Shown here: in pieces, positions 43,123 to 50,430 of the stretch
Layout: every line of letters starts with the position of its first letter
How positions within the stretch are numbered: position 1 is the first letter of the stretch
Origin: Paludibacteraceae bacterium
GTDB taxonomy: Bacteria; Bacteroidota; Bacteroidia; Bacteroidales; Paludibacteraceae
Direction of reading: 5' to 3'
NCBI GenBank assembly: GCA_017509715.1
Contig: JAFWOU010000009.1
Location: forward strand, 34,500-98,499
DNA: 64,000 bases
Notes under the pieces: model-generated
What the model saw: the letters and a program-made list of their open reading frames with translations, nothing else
Database searches by the model: none
Told to the model about the DNA's origin: nothing
Program-made: the position numbers and the translations under genes

Positions 43123-44457
43123 ATGAAAATTGAACAAAGTGAATTGAAAGACCTGCAGGCCGTTGTGACGCTCACGATCGAGCCGGCTGACTACCAAGAC
43201 GAGGTACAGAAGCAACTGAAGCAGGTTCGTCAGAAAGCCCAGATCCCGGGTTTCCGTCCGGGTATGGTACCCCTGGGACTGGTGAAGAAGATGTACGGCA
43301 AGGGTGTACTGGCCGACGTACTGAACAAGCTGGTAGGTGAGAACCTGCAGAAGCACATCGAGGATAACAAGCTCGCTATCCTGGGCGACCCGATGCCCAA
43401 CAACGAGCTGACGCCCAACATCGACATGGACGAGCAGGACACCTTTACCTTCGCGTTCGACATCGCAGTAGCGCCGGAGTTTGACGCTAAGCTGACCGGC
43501 AAGAACAAGCTGACCGAGTACAAAATCGAGGTGACCGACGAGATGGTACAGCGTCAGGCCGAGAGCTACGCTGCCCGCTACGGCGAGTACGTAGAGGTGG
43601 ACGCCGCCAAGGAAGGTGACATTCTGCGCGGTACGCTGACCGAGCAGAAAGAGGGCGGCATCGTGAAGGAGAACGCCATCCTCAACCCGCAGTATATGCA
43701 GGATAAGAAGCAGCAGAAGCTGTTCGCAAAAGTGAAGAAAGGTGACGTAGTGACCTTCAACCCGATGAAAGCCTACGGCAGCGAGGTAGAGGTAAGCTCT
43801 ATGCTCTCGATCACCAAGGAGCAGGCCGAGGGTCTGGAGTCGGACTTCACGTTTGAGATCCAGTCGATCACCCGCCACGAGGCTGCTAAGATCGACGGCG
43901 AACTGTTTGCTAAGGTATATGGCGAGAACGCCCCGAAGGACGAGGCGGAGTTCCGCGCACGCATCAAGGCGGAGATTGAGCAGAATATGGCCGAGGACTC
44001 GAAGTACAAATTCGGTCTGGACGCCAAGGCTGCCATCCTGAAGAAGATGGAGAAGGTGGCCTTCCCCGAGGCCTTCCTGCGCCGCTGGGTACTGGCTACC
44101 AACGACAAGATGACCGAGGAGCAACTGGATAAGGACTTCCCGCAGATGTTGGAGGAACTGAAATGGCACCTGGCTAAGGACCAACTGCTGAAGGCCTTCG
44201 GTATCGAGATCCAGAAAGAGGATGTAGAGGCGTATGCCAAGGAGGTTGCCCGCATGCAGTTTATGCAGTACGGCATGATGCACGTAGAGGACAAGTACCT
44301 GGAGAGCTTCGCACAGGATATGCTCAAGAAGGAGGATCAACTGCGCGGCATCGTAGAGCGCGTGGCTGAGAACAAGATCTATGACGCCCTGCGTGGCGTA
44401 GCCAAGATTGAGGAGAAAGCTATCTCGCACGAGGACTTCGGCAAATTGTTTAATTAA
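43123..44457 (+). CDS. tig: Trigger factor chaperone
   Basis: A ribosome-bound chaperone for nascent chains. The N-terminal domain carries the ribosome-docking loop Q-I-P-G-F-R-P-G-M-V-P (residues 41-51). A PPIase-like domain lies at about 150-240 and a long helical C-terminal domain after 250. At 444 residues it is full length. The start follows the AATAATCAG repeats directly, so the usual spacing for a ribosome-binding site is occupied by repeat sequence. It may be made from the typA promoter. Confidence 0.92.
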   Translation: MKIEQSELKDLQAVVTLTIEPADYQDEVQKQLKQVRQKAQIPGFRPGMVPLGLVKKMYGKGVLADVLNKLVGENLQKHIEDNKLAILGDPMPNNELTPNIDMDEQDTFTFAFDIAVAPEFDAKLTGKNKLTEYKIEVTDEMVQRQAESYAARYGEYVEVDAAKEGDILRGTLTEQKEGGIVKENAILNPQYMQDKKQQKLFAKVKKGDVVTFNPMKAYGSEVEVSSMLSITKEQAEGLESDFTFEIQSITRHEAAKIDGELFAKVYGENAPKDEAEFRARIKAEIEQNMAEDSKYKFGLDAKAAILKKMEKVAFPEAFLRRWVLATNDKMTEEQLDKDFPQMLEELKWHLAKDQLLKAFGIEIQKEDVEAYAKEVARMQFMQYGMMHVEDKYLESFAQDMLKKEDQLRGIVERVAENKIYDALRGVAKIEEKAISHEDFGKLFN

Positions 44458-44493
44458 GACCGTTCACTGCGTTCGCTGAAAGAAGAAAGACCG
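44456..44493 (+). repeat. AGACCG repeat element between tig and mpl
   Basis: AAGACCGTTCACTGCG starts in the tig stop codon and a second AGACCG ends 1 bp before the mpl ATG. It resembles the units at 14375-14446. Confidence 0.6.
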
Positions 44494-44494
44494 C

Positions 44495-45823
44495 ATGACA
44501 CATATCCACTTTATAGCTATAGGCGGTGCGGCGATGCACAACTTGGCCATGGCCGTGGCGCAGAAGCAAGGCTACCGGGTGACCGGGTCGGACGACGAGA
44601 TCTTCGATCCGGCGCTCACCCACCTGCGCGAGGCCGGTCTGCTGCCCGACGAGATGGGATGGCATCCGGAGCGTATCACGCCGGACATCGATGCCATCAT
44701 CCTGGGTATGCATGCCCGCGAGGACAACCCCGAACTGGTGCGTGCCCGCGAATTGGGACTCAAGATCTACTCCTTCCCTGAGTACCTCTACGAGCAGACC
44801 AGAGACAAGATACGCATCGTGGTAGGCGGTAGCCACGGCAAGACCACCACGACGTCGATGATCCTCTATGTGCTGCAGCGTCTGGGCATCGAGGCCGACT
44901 ATATGGTGGGTGCCCAGATCGAGGGCTTTGAGCGCATGGTGCGCCTCTCTGATACAGCCAAATATGCTGTGTTTGAGGGCGATGAGTACCTGACCAGTCC
45001 GCTGGACCTGCGAAGCAAGTTCCTCTGGTACCACCCCCACGTAGCTATCCTGACGGGCATAGCATGGGATCATATCAACGTGTTTCCCACCTTCCCGCAG
45101 TATGTGGATACGTTCCGGCAGTTTGTGGACAGCTTTGAGCCGAACGGTCAGTTTATCTACTACCAGGGCGATGAGAACCTGCGCCAGATAGCTGCCGGTG
45201 CGCGTAAGGACATCACCTGCATCCCGTATGATGCATACCAAGGCGAGGTACGGATGCAAGTCTTCGGACGCCATAACATGCAGAACCTGCAAGCCGCCAT
45301 GCTGGCTTGCCACTGCATCGGCGTCAGTCCGGACGACTTCTACCGCGAGATCTCGACCTTCACCGGCGCCAGCAACCGCCTGGAAAAGATCTGCGAGACC
45401 GAGACGAGCGTAGCCTACAAAGACTTCGCCCACTCGCCCAGCAAGCTCCGCGCCACGGTGAACGCCGTACGCGAGCGCTACCCCGAGAAGCGACTCATCG
45501 CCTGCATGGAGCTGCATACCTTCTCCAGCCTGATGGCCGACTTTCTGCCGCAATACCGCGACTGCATGGCCGAGGCCGATTTGGCGCTGGTGTACTTCAA
45601 TCCCAAAGTGATCGAGCACAAACGACTGACGCCCATCACAAAAGAGGAAGTTCGCGAGGCCTTTGGCACGGAAAATGTAGAAGTATTCACGGAGAGCGCG
45701 GCGTTGCAGGAGCGACTGAAGGGAATAAGCTATAGCAACGCGGCGCTGCTCATGATGTCTAGCGGTACGTTTGACGGGGTAAATGTCAAGGAATTTGCCA
45801 CGGAACTGCTAAAAAATGCATAA
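44495..45823 (+). CDS. mpl: Murein peptide ligase / UDP-N-acetylmuramate ligase family
   Basis: Attaches recovered murein peptides to UDP-MurNAc in wall recycling. Mur-ligase features are in order: nucleotide-binding H-F-I-A-I-G-G-A-A-M-H-N-L-A at the N terminus, the ATP loop V-V-G-G-S-H-G-K-T-T-T-T-S-M (109-122), F-E-G-D-E-Y, A-W-D-H-I-N-V-F-P-T and the D-F-A-H-S-P region. The N-terminal G-G-A-A-M-H-N and F-P-T-F following the His motif favour Mpl over MurC. 442 residues. The ATG is directly after the AGACCG element. Confidence 0.86.
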   Translation: MTHIHFIAIGGAAMHNLAMAVAQKQGYRVTGSDDEIFDPALTHLREAGLLPDEMGWHPERITPDIDAIILGMHAREDNPELVRARELGLKIYSFPEYLYEQTRDKIRIVVGGSHGKTTTTSMILYVLQRLGIEADYMVGAQIEGFERMVRLSDTAKYAVFEGDEYLTSPLDLRSKFLWYHPHVAILTGIAWDHINVFPTFPQYVDTFRQFVDSFEPNGQFIYYQGDENLRQIAAGARKDITCIPYDAYQGEVRMQVFGRHNMQNLQAAMLACHCIGVSPDDFYREISTFTGASNRLEKICETETSVAYKDFAHSPSKLRATVNAVRERYPEKRLIACMELHTFSSLMADFLPQYRDCMAEADLALVYFNPKVIEHKRLTPITKEEVREAFGTENVEVFTESAALQERLKGISYSNAALLMMSSGTFDGVNVKEFATELLKNA

Positions 45824-45836
45824 AATTACGATTTTT

Positions 45837-45868
45837 TTTGCGTATTTGAAAAAAAAGTAGTAATTTTG
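45837..45868 (+). promoter_or_regulatory. tRNA-Arg promoter
   Basis: TTTG (45837-45840) extended to TTTGCGTAT, 20 bp, TAATTTTG (45861-45868). Confidence 0.85.
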
Positions 45869-45892
45869 CGCCCTATTTTGCCTAACTAGGCG

Positions 45893-45966
45893 GGTCCGGT
45901 AGCTCAGCTGGATAGAGCAACAGCCTTCTAAGCTGTGGGTCTCGGGTTCGAATCCCGACCGGATCA
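45893..45966 (+). tRNA. tRNA-Arg (TCT)
   Basis: A 74-nt cloverleaf: acceptor GGTCCGG / CCGGATC with one G-T pair, D arm GCTC/GAGC, anticodon loop CTTCTAA giving anticodon TCT, T arm CTCGGG-TTCGAAT-CCCGA.. and discriminator A. No CCA is encoded. The T-arm/acceptor string AATCCCGACCGG recurs 115 bp downstream. Confidence 0.95.
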
Positions 45967-45974
45967 CAAACGTT

Positions 45975-46088
45975 CAGAACGATTTGTCGTCAAGCTCGCT
46001 TGTAAGACAAAACGAGATGAACGGATGTGCAGATTGCCTTGCAAGCTGCATAGGGATTACGAAGAAATCCCGACCGGGGCAAAAGCCC
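45975..46088 (+). other. Hairpin-rich region between tRNA-Arg and rpoD, with partial copy of the tRNA 3' end
   Basis: Four small inverted repeats follow one another: TTTGTC/GACAAA (45983-46011), TGCAG/CTGCA (46028-46050), GGGATT/AATCCC (46053-46071) and GGGC-AAAA-GCCC (46077-46088). AATCCCGACCGG at 46066-46077 is identical to tRNA-Arg positions 45951-45962. No clear promoter lies before rpoD, so rpoD may be read from the tRNA promoter through this region. Confidence 0.55.
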
Positions 46089-46117
46089 TAATATTTGTAC
46101 ATAGTTTTTATAAAGAT

Positions 46118-46978
46118 ATGCGTCAACTAAAGATTACAAAATCGATCACTAACCGTGAATCGGCTTCGCTGGACAAGTACCTGCAGGAGATCGGTCGTGA
46201 GGACCTGATCTCGGTGGAGGAAGAGGTGGAGCTGGCGGGTAGGATCCGCAACGGCGACCGTGCTGCGCTGGAGAAACTGACACGCTCGAACCTGCGTTTC
46301 GTGGTGTCGGTAGCCAAGCAGTACCAGAACCAGGGTCTGACGCTGCCTGACCTGATCAACGAGGGTAACCTGGGACTGATCAAGGCAGCAGAGAAATTTG
46401 ATGAGACCCGTGGTTTTAAGTTCATCTCGTATGCTGTATGGTGGATCCGTCAGTCGATCCTGCAAGCCCTGGCCGAGCAGAGCCGTATTGTGCGTCTGCC
46501 GCTCAACCAGGTAGGTTCGCTCAACAAGATCAGCAAGGCCTTCCAGCGCTTTGAGCAGGTCCATGAGCGCAAGCCGTCGGCCGAGGAACTGGCCGAGGAA
46601 CTGGACATCCCGGTAGATAAGATCGCCGACACGCTCAAGATGTCGGGTCGTCACATCAGCGTGGATGCTCCGTTTGTAGAGGGCGAGGACAACAGCCTGA
46701 TCGACGTGATGGTCAACGAGGATTCGCCCAACGCCGACCGCGGACTGATCAACGAGTCGCTGCAGCGTGAGGTGGACCGTGCGCTGGCCACCCTGACCAC
46801 CCGTGAGGCTGACATCCTGCGTCAGTTCTTCGGCATCGGATGCCCGGAGAAGACCCTGGAGGAGATCGGTGAGGACCTGAACCTCACGCGCGAGCGCGTG
46901 CGTCAAATTAAGGAAAAAGCAATACGCCGCCTCAAAGCGGGGCAGCGTAGTCATATCCTGCAGACCTATCTGGGATAA
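46118..46978 (+). CDS. rpoD: Primary sigma factor of the Bacteroides type (RpoD/SigA)
   Basis: Start set at 46118, [15 protein letters not shown], as in Bacteroides homologues; the frame is open further upstream but covers the tRNA. Region 1.2 (12-45), region 2 with [15 protein letters not shown] (melting and -7 recognition), region 3 and region 4.2 with [19 protein letters not shown] are all present. At 286 residues it lacks region 1.1 and the long non-conserved insert of E. coli RpoD, as expected for Bacteroidota. It is presumably the factor that reads the TTTG/TAnnTTTG promoters listed here. Confidence 0.95.
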   Translation: MRQLKITKSITNRESASLDKYLQEIGREDLISVEEEVELAGRIRNGDRAALEKLTRSNLRFVVSVAKQYQNQGLTLPDLINEGNLGLIKAAEKFDETRGFKFISYAVWWIRQSILQALAEQSRIVRLPLNQVGSLNKISKAFQRFEQVHERKPSAEELAEELDIPVDKIADTLKMSGRHISVDAPFVEGEDNSLIDVMVNEDSPNADRGLINESLQREVDRALATLTTREADILRQFFGIGCPEKTLEEIGEDLNLTRERVRQIKEKAIRRLKAGQRSHILQTYLG

Positions 46979-46983
46979 GTCCC

Positions 46984-47730
46984 TTAGAAGAACAACGAGA
47001 ATTTCAGGCCGGTTCGTACAATGCTGCGACCGGCTTGATTCGTATAGGTAGCTCCCAGTACGAGCGGGTCGGGCGTCTCGGAGACCGTCATGCGGGCCTG
47101 CTGGAAACGCACGTCGGCCGAGAGGCCGATAGCCGTCTTGCTATTGATCTCGTAGCGGTAGCCGAAGAGCACCTCGGCATAGATGCCGCCTACGTACTGC
47201 TTGCTCAGCGCTACGCCGTAGCCCAGCGACATACCCATCAGCGGCGCATGCTTGCCCACCACGAGCGGCATACGCAGGGCAGCCTGGATAGGCAGGAAAT
47301 GGTACTTATCTCCCACTGCATCACCGTGATAGCCCAGACCGCCACCAACAAAGATACGGTGGTCGGCCAGGTTGTGCGAACCCACCAGCAGGTCCACGCT
47401 GTAGGCTACGCCCGTCTTGCCGTCGCTCGGCAGGATAGCCGCACCGACGCTGGGCTCCAGCAGGATGCTGGCTTTCTTCTTATGCCCATCGCCAACGGTC
47501 TTCACTTCTTCCTCCTCGACCACGGTCTGCTCTTCTTCGGCAATGCTCACTACCTCGGCACGGGGGTACTGGTAGCGGGCACCGGAGGCATCGCGCAGGA
47601 TGACCACTTCGTCGTTCTGGATCAGTATCTGGCCGCGCACCTGAGTGCCGTTCTTGAGCGTCACGATCTCGGCCTGCATCATGACAGCGGCCAAGAGGAG
47701 CAACAGTAGAATGAATGGTTTGCGTATCAT
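46984..47730 (-). CDS. Putative outer-membrane beta-barrel protein with SH3-like N-terminal segment
   Basis: 248 residues, not recognised by name. Signal peptide MIRKPFILLLLLLAAVMMQA. Then a short beta segment, V-T-L-K-N-G-T-Q-V-R-G-Q-I (22-65), as seen in small SH3-like folds. An acidic linker follows (E-E-E-Q-T-V-V-E-E-E-E), then from about 85 to the end a pattern of Gly/aromatic strands closing with K-F-S-L-F-F, typical of outer-membrane barrels. It lies 5 bp from the convergent rpoD and 7 bp after rpe on its own strand. Confidence 0.6.
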   Translation of the reverse strand: MIRKPFILLLLLLAAVMMQAEIVTLKNGTQVRGQILIQNDEVVILRDASGARYQYPRAEVVSIAEEEQTVVEEEEVKTVGDGHKKKASILLEPSVGAAILPSDGKTGVAYSVDLLVGSHNLADHRIFVGGGLGYHGDAVGDKYHFLPIQAALRMPLVVGKHAPLMGMSLGYGVALSKQYVGGIYAEVLFGYRYEINSKTAIGLSADVRFQQARMTVSETPDPLVLGATYTNQAGRSIVRTGLKFSLFF

Positions 47731-47737
47731 AGAATCT

Positions 47738-48382
47738 TTAGTTTTTCAGGGTATGTATGGCCTGGATGGGGTCGGGGCTGCCGAACACGGCGCTACCGGC
47801 TACCAGCACATCGGCACCGGCGCGGAACAGCTCCGCCGCATTGTCGGCATTGACGCCACCGTCGATCTCGATGAGTGTCTGCAATCCGCGGCGCTCGATC
47901 TCAGAGCGGATAAAGCGGATCTTGCTCATGGTCTCGGGAATGAATTTCTGGCCACCAAAGCCCGCAAACACCGACATGAGCAACACCATATCCACCTTGT
48001 CCAGGTAGGGCACCAGGCGCTCTACGGCGATATCGGGATTGATGGTGAGGCAGGTACGAACGCCCTTGGCGCGGATCAGGTCGAGGATAGGCAGCGGATC
48101 GTCCACGGCCTCCAGGTGGAAACCTACCGACCAGGCACCGGCGTCGCAGAAGCGCTCTACGTATTTCTCGGGATGCACGATCATCAGGTGGACATCCAGC
48201 GGCTTGGTGCAGTACTTGCGCATCGGTTCCATCAGGGGAAAACCGAACGATATGTTCGGCACAAACGTACCGTCCATCACATCTACGTGCAGCCAGTCGG
48301 CCTCGCTGCGGTTGATCATCTCAAGGTCATCGGCCAGGTGAGCAAAGTCGGCCGACAAAACGCTGGGGGCTATCAGTTTCAT
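47738..48382 (-). CDS. rpe: Ribulose-phosphate 3-epimerase
   Basis: Pentose-phosphate pathway enzyme. A TIM barrel of 214 residues: P-S-V-L-S-A-D-F-A-H-L, W-L-H-V-D-V-M-D-G-x-F-V-P-N-I-S-F-G, D-V-H-L-M-I and the phosphate-binding V-D-G-G-V-N. The segment usually reading M-S-V-N-P-G-F-G-G-Q is L-M-S-V-F-A-G-F-G-G-Q here, replacing Asn-Pro by Phe-Ala; the Gly-rich loop is kept. It lies 5 bp after the response-regulator gene. Confidence 0.92.
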   Translation of the reverse strand: MKLIAPSVLSADFAHLADDLEMINRSEADWLHVDVMDGTFVPNISFGFPLMEPMRKYCTKPLDVHLMIVHPEKYVERFCDAGAWSVGFHLEAVDDPLPILDLIRAKGVRTCLTINPDIAVERLVPYLDKVDMVLLMSVFAGFGGQKFIPETMSKIRFIRSEIERRGLQTLIEIDGGVNADNAAELFRAGADVLVAGSAVFGSPDPIQAIHTLKN

Positions 48383-48387
48383 ATTCG

Positions 48388-49074
48388 CTATATTTCCACG
48401 AGTTTATATCCTTTTCCACGAACCGGCATGATCTGTACGCCCAGGGGTTGTAGCCAGGTTCGGAGCCGGTGTACAAAGACCGACAGCGACTTAGCCGAGA
48501 AGGGGTCGTCGGAATGCCATAGGCGGCGCAGAATCAGTCGGCGGCTGACCACCGTGTCCTTTCTGCGGCATAGCAGGAGCAGCAGTTCGCTCTCCCGCGC
48601 CGAGAGGTGCATGGGCTCCCCGTCGGTGCCGGTCAACTGCTGGCGCACGCCATCGAACGTGCCGCCACGAAAGCGGAACAGCGTCTCGCGCGACTCCAGG
48701 CTCTCGGGACTGGTGCGGCGCAGCACGGCGGCAATACGGCATACCAGCACCTCGATGTTAAAGGGCTTTAGCACGTAGTCGTCGCAGCCGCAATGGAACG
48801 CGCGCAGGATATCGTCCTTGGCGCCCGAATCGGCCAGCACCACCACGGGCGTTGAGCACTCGGCCTGACGCATACGCGTGAGCTGCTCCGGTACGGATAC
48901 GTCGGTCTGGTTCTGCGAGAGCAAAAGCAGATCGTATTCGCCCAGCAGGATACGGCGCTGCGTGTCCTGATCCAGGGCATGCGCCACGGGCTCATAGCCC
49001 TGCGCCGAGAGGTAGTCCACCAGGATCGTCGCCAGGCTGATATCCGATTCGGTCAGCAGTATTTTGCGGTTCAT
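48388..49074 (-). CDS. OmpR/PhoB-type response regulator with a degenerate receiver domain
   Basis: 228 residues; start at MNRKILLTESDIS because the promoter ends 4 bp before this ATG. The N-terminal receiver fold (1-120) keeps E9, D11 and the conserved K103 (Y-V-L-K-P-F). The phospho-acceptor position at the end of D-L-L-L-L-S is Ser53, the second acidic-pair residue is Ser10, and the switch Thr is Ala81. The C-terminal winged helix (about 130-228) is intact, with L-S-A-R-E-S-E-L-L-L-L-L and V-F-V-H-R-L-R-T-W-L ending in V-R-G-K-G-Y-K-L. No histidine kinase is adjacent. It probably binds DNA without phosphorylation. The next genes downstream are rpe and the barrel protein. Confidence 0.82.
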   Translation of the reverse strand: MNRKILLTESDISLATILVDYLSAQGYEPVAHALDQDTQRRILLGEYDLLLLSQNQTDVSVPEQLTRMRQAECSTPVVVLADSGAKDDILRAFHCGCDDYVLKPFNIEVLVCRIAAVLRRTSPESLESRETLFRFRGGTFDGVRQQLTGTDGEPMHLSARESELLLLLCRRKDTVVSRRLILRRLWHSDDPFSAKSLSVFVHRLRTWLQPLGVQIMPVRGKGYKLVEI

Positions 49075-49078
49075 GCTG

Positions 49079-49110
49079 CAAAGGTAGTGTTTTTTTTGTA
49101 TATACGCAAG
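49079..49110 (-). promoter_or_regulatory. Promoter of the response-regulator gene
   Basis: CTTG (49107-49110) extended to TTGCGTAT, 20 bp, TACCTTTG (49079-49086). The ATG is 4 bp past the -7 box, so the mRNA is probably leaderless. Confidence 0.8.
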
Positions 49111-49126
49111 ATTTTTTGCGAAAATA

Positions 49127-49158
49127 TTTGCATATATGCAAATTTTGTTGTAATTTTG
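49127..49158 (+). promoter_or_regulatory. Promoter of the DUF5063-exonuclease unit
   Basis: TTTG (49127-49130) extended to TTTGCATAT, 20 bp, TAATTTTG (49151-49158). Confidence 0.84.
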
Positions 49159-49179
49159 TAGCGTAAAAAGCATTGATTG

Positions 49180-49695
49180 ATGAACGAGACGCACTATGTA
49201 TACCAACAGCCTACGTTGGATTTTGTGACCGCGGCGGCGCAGACGTGCCTGCTGCTGGAGCATGCCGGCGAGATGGAACGTGAGGAGATGCAGGAGCAGC
49301 TATTGCGCCTGCTTCCTTTGCTCTACCTGCGTACGCGGATGCTGGACGAGACGGAACCGCTGATGGACGGCGAGATGCAGCAGTTTGTGCAGGAAGAGGA
49401 CTATAATTTTGTTCGCCTGGGCGTGCAGCAACTATTGGGTTCGGACGACACCTACCTGAGCGTACTGACCGACAACAGCCTCTACACCGACGAACCCTGC
49501 ACGGCCAGCATATCTGAGGACCTGGCTGATATCTACCAGGAACTGAAGAACATGGCCGCCAGTTTTCAGACGGGCCAAGAGGAGGTGATGAACGATGCCG
49601 TGTATGAGTGCCATCGGCAGTTTAAGGAACATTGGGGACAGAAATTGGTAAATGCGTTGGCGGCATTGCATGCGGTGGGAATGGCAAAAGGCTAA
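49180..49695 (+). CDS. DUF5063-family protein
   Basis: A 171-residue helical cytoplasmic protein; ATG at 49180 is preferred over the in-frame TTG at 49177. The pattern F-V-T-A-A-A-Q-T-C-L-L-L-E, L-L-R-L-L-P-L-L-Y-L-R, E-E-x-Y-N-x-V-R and E-x-L-A-D-I-Y-Q-E-L-K is what I recall for the DUF5063 family, found next to a 3'-5' exonuclease gene in Bacteroidales, as here. Function unknown. The TAA stop lies in the second unit of a heptamer array that also contains the start codon of the next gene. Confidence 0.72.
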   Translation: MNETHYVYQQPTLDFVTAAAQTCLLLEHAGEMEREEMQEQLLRLLPLLYLRTRMLDETEPLMDGEMQQFVQEEDYNFVRLGVQQLLGSDDTYLSVLTDNSLYTDEPCTASISEDLADIYQELKNMAASFQTGQEEVMNDAVYECHRQFKEHWGQKLVNALAALHAVGMAKG

Positions 49696-49717
49696 TGGCG
49701 AAAGGCGAAAGGAGTGA
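49683..49717 (+). repeat. Heptamer array (GGCGAAA-like)x5 bridging two genes
   Basis: GGCAAAA, GGCTAAT, GGCGAAA, GGCGAAA and GGAGTGA follow in 7-bp steps. The second unit holds the stop of the DUF5063 gene (49693-49695) and the fifth the GTG start of the exonuclease gene (49714-49716). Confidence 0.85.
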
Positions 49718-50424
49718 AGGAGAATCAGTACATACATCGTATTGCCAAGGAGTTGGTGCAACTGATGCCCTTGGCGAAGTTCGAAGGCGAAGTCATTGTG
49801 GTGGATCATGAGGAGCAGGTGGCTGAAGCCGTTGGCTACCTCAATCGCCAGACTATCGTCGGCGTGGATACTGAGTCGCGTCCCAGTTTCAAGCGCGGCG
49901 TACATTATCCCACGGCCCTGGTGCAGATATCCACAGAAGAGCGTTGCTACCTGTTTCGCCTGACGCATATCGGTATGCCGCAGGACCTGGCGGATTTCTT
50001 TGCCAACTCCAAGATATGCAAGGTGGGACTGGCTTTTCGCGACGATATCAACGGTCTGCGTCGCCGGCGCGACTTCAAGCCCCGTAACTGCGTGGACCTG
50101 CAGCAGATGGTGGGACGCTACGGCATCCTGGACCTGGGGCTTCAGAAGATGTTTGCCATCTGCTTCGGACGGAAGATATCCAAGTCGCAGCAACTGACCA
50201 ACTGGGAGAACTCCCACCTCACCCCCGAGCAAGCCCGCTACGCCAGCACTGATGCCTGGGCTACACTCCTGATCTACAAGGATTTGCTCGACCACAACCC
50301 GCTACCTAAGAAAGAGGCCGAAGCGCTGCGCTTGGCCGACCTGGACAAGCAACGTCAGCACCAGATGGAGGTGCAGGCTGCAAGAGAAGCTGAAAACTCG
50401 AAAAATACGAAAATAGAAAAATAA
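49714..50424 (+). CDS. RNase D / DnaQ-like 3'-5' exonuclease
   Basis: 236 residues starting with GTG. The DEDDy exonuclease motifs are visible: V-G-V-D-T-E-S-R-P-S (Exo I, near 51-60), V-G-L-A-F-R-D-D-I (Exo II region) and Y-A-S-T-D-A-W-A (Exo III with Tyr and Asp, near 170-177). Domain layout matches the single-domain 3'-5' exonucleases of Bacteroidota; no HRDC domain is present. Substrate, RNA or DNA, is not known. Its C terminus is basic and repeat-like (K-N-T-K-I-E-K), encoded by an A-rich run before the next gene. Confidence 0.85.
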   Translation: MKENQYIHRIAKELVQLMPLAKFEGEVIVVDHEEQVAEAVGYLNRQTIVGVDTESRPSFKRGVHYPTALVQISTEERCYLFRLTHIGMPQDLADFFANSKICKVGLAFRDDINGLRRRRDFKPRNCVDLQQMVGRYGILDLGLQKMFAICFGRKISKSQQLTNWENSHLTPEQARYASTDAWATLLIYKDLLDHNPLPKKEAEALRLADLDKQRQHQMEVQAAREAENSKNTKIEK

Positions 50425-50430
50425 GAAAAT

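Noticed and set aside
45935..46117. N-terminal extension of rpoD
   Set aside because: The frame is open upstream, but it runs through the tRNA-Arg gene, and Bacteroides primary sigma factors begin with M-R-Q-L-K-I-T-K.
49075..49263. Longer N terminus of the response regulator
   Set aside because: The upstream frame runs through the two promoters at 49079 and 49127 and would encode an unrelated Tyr/Ile/Lys-rich stretch before the receiver fold.
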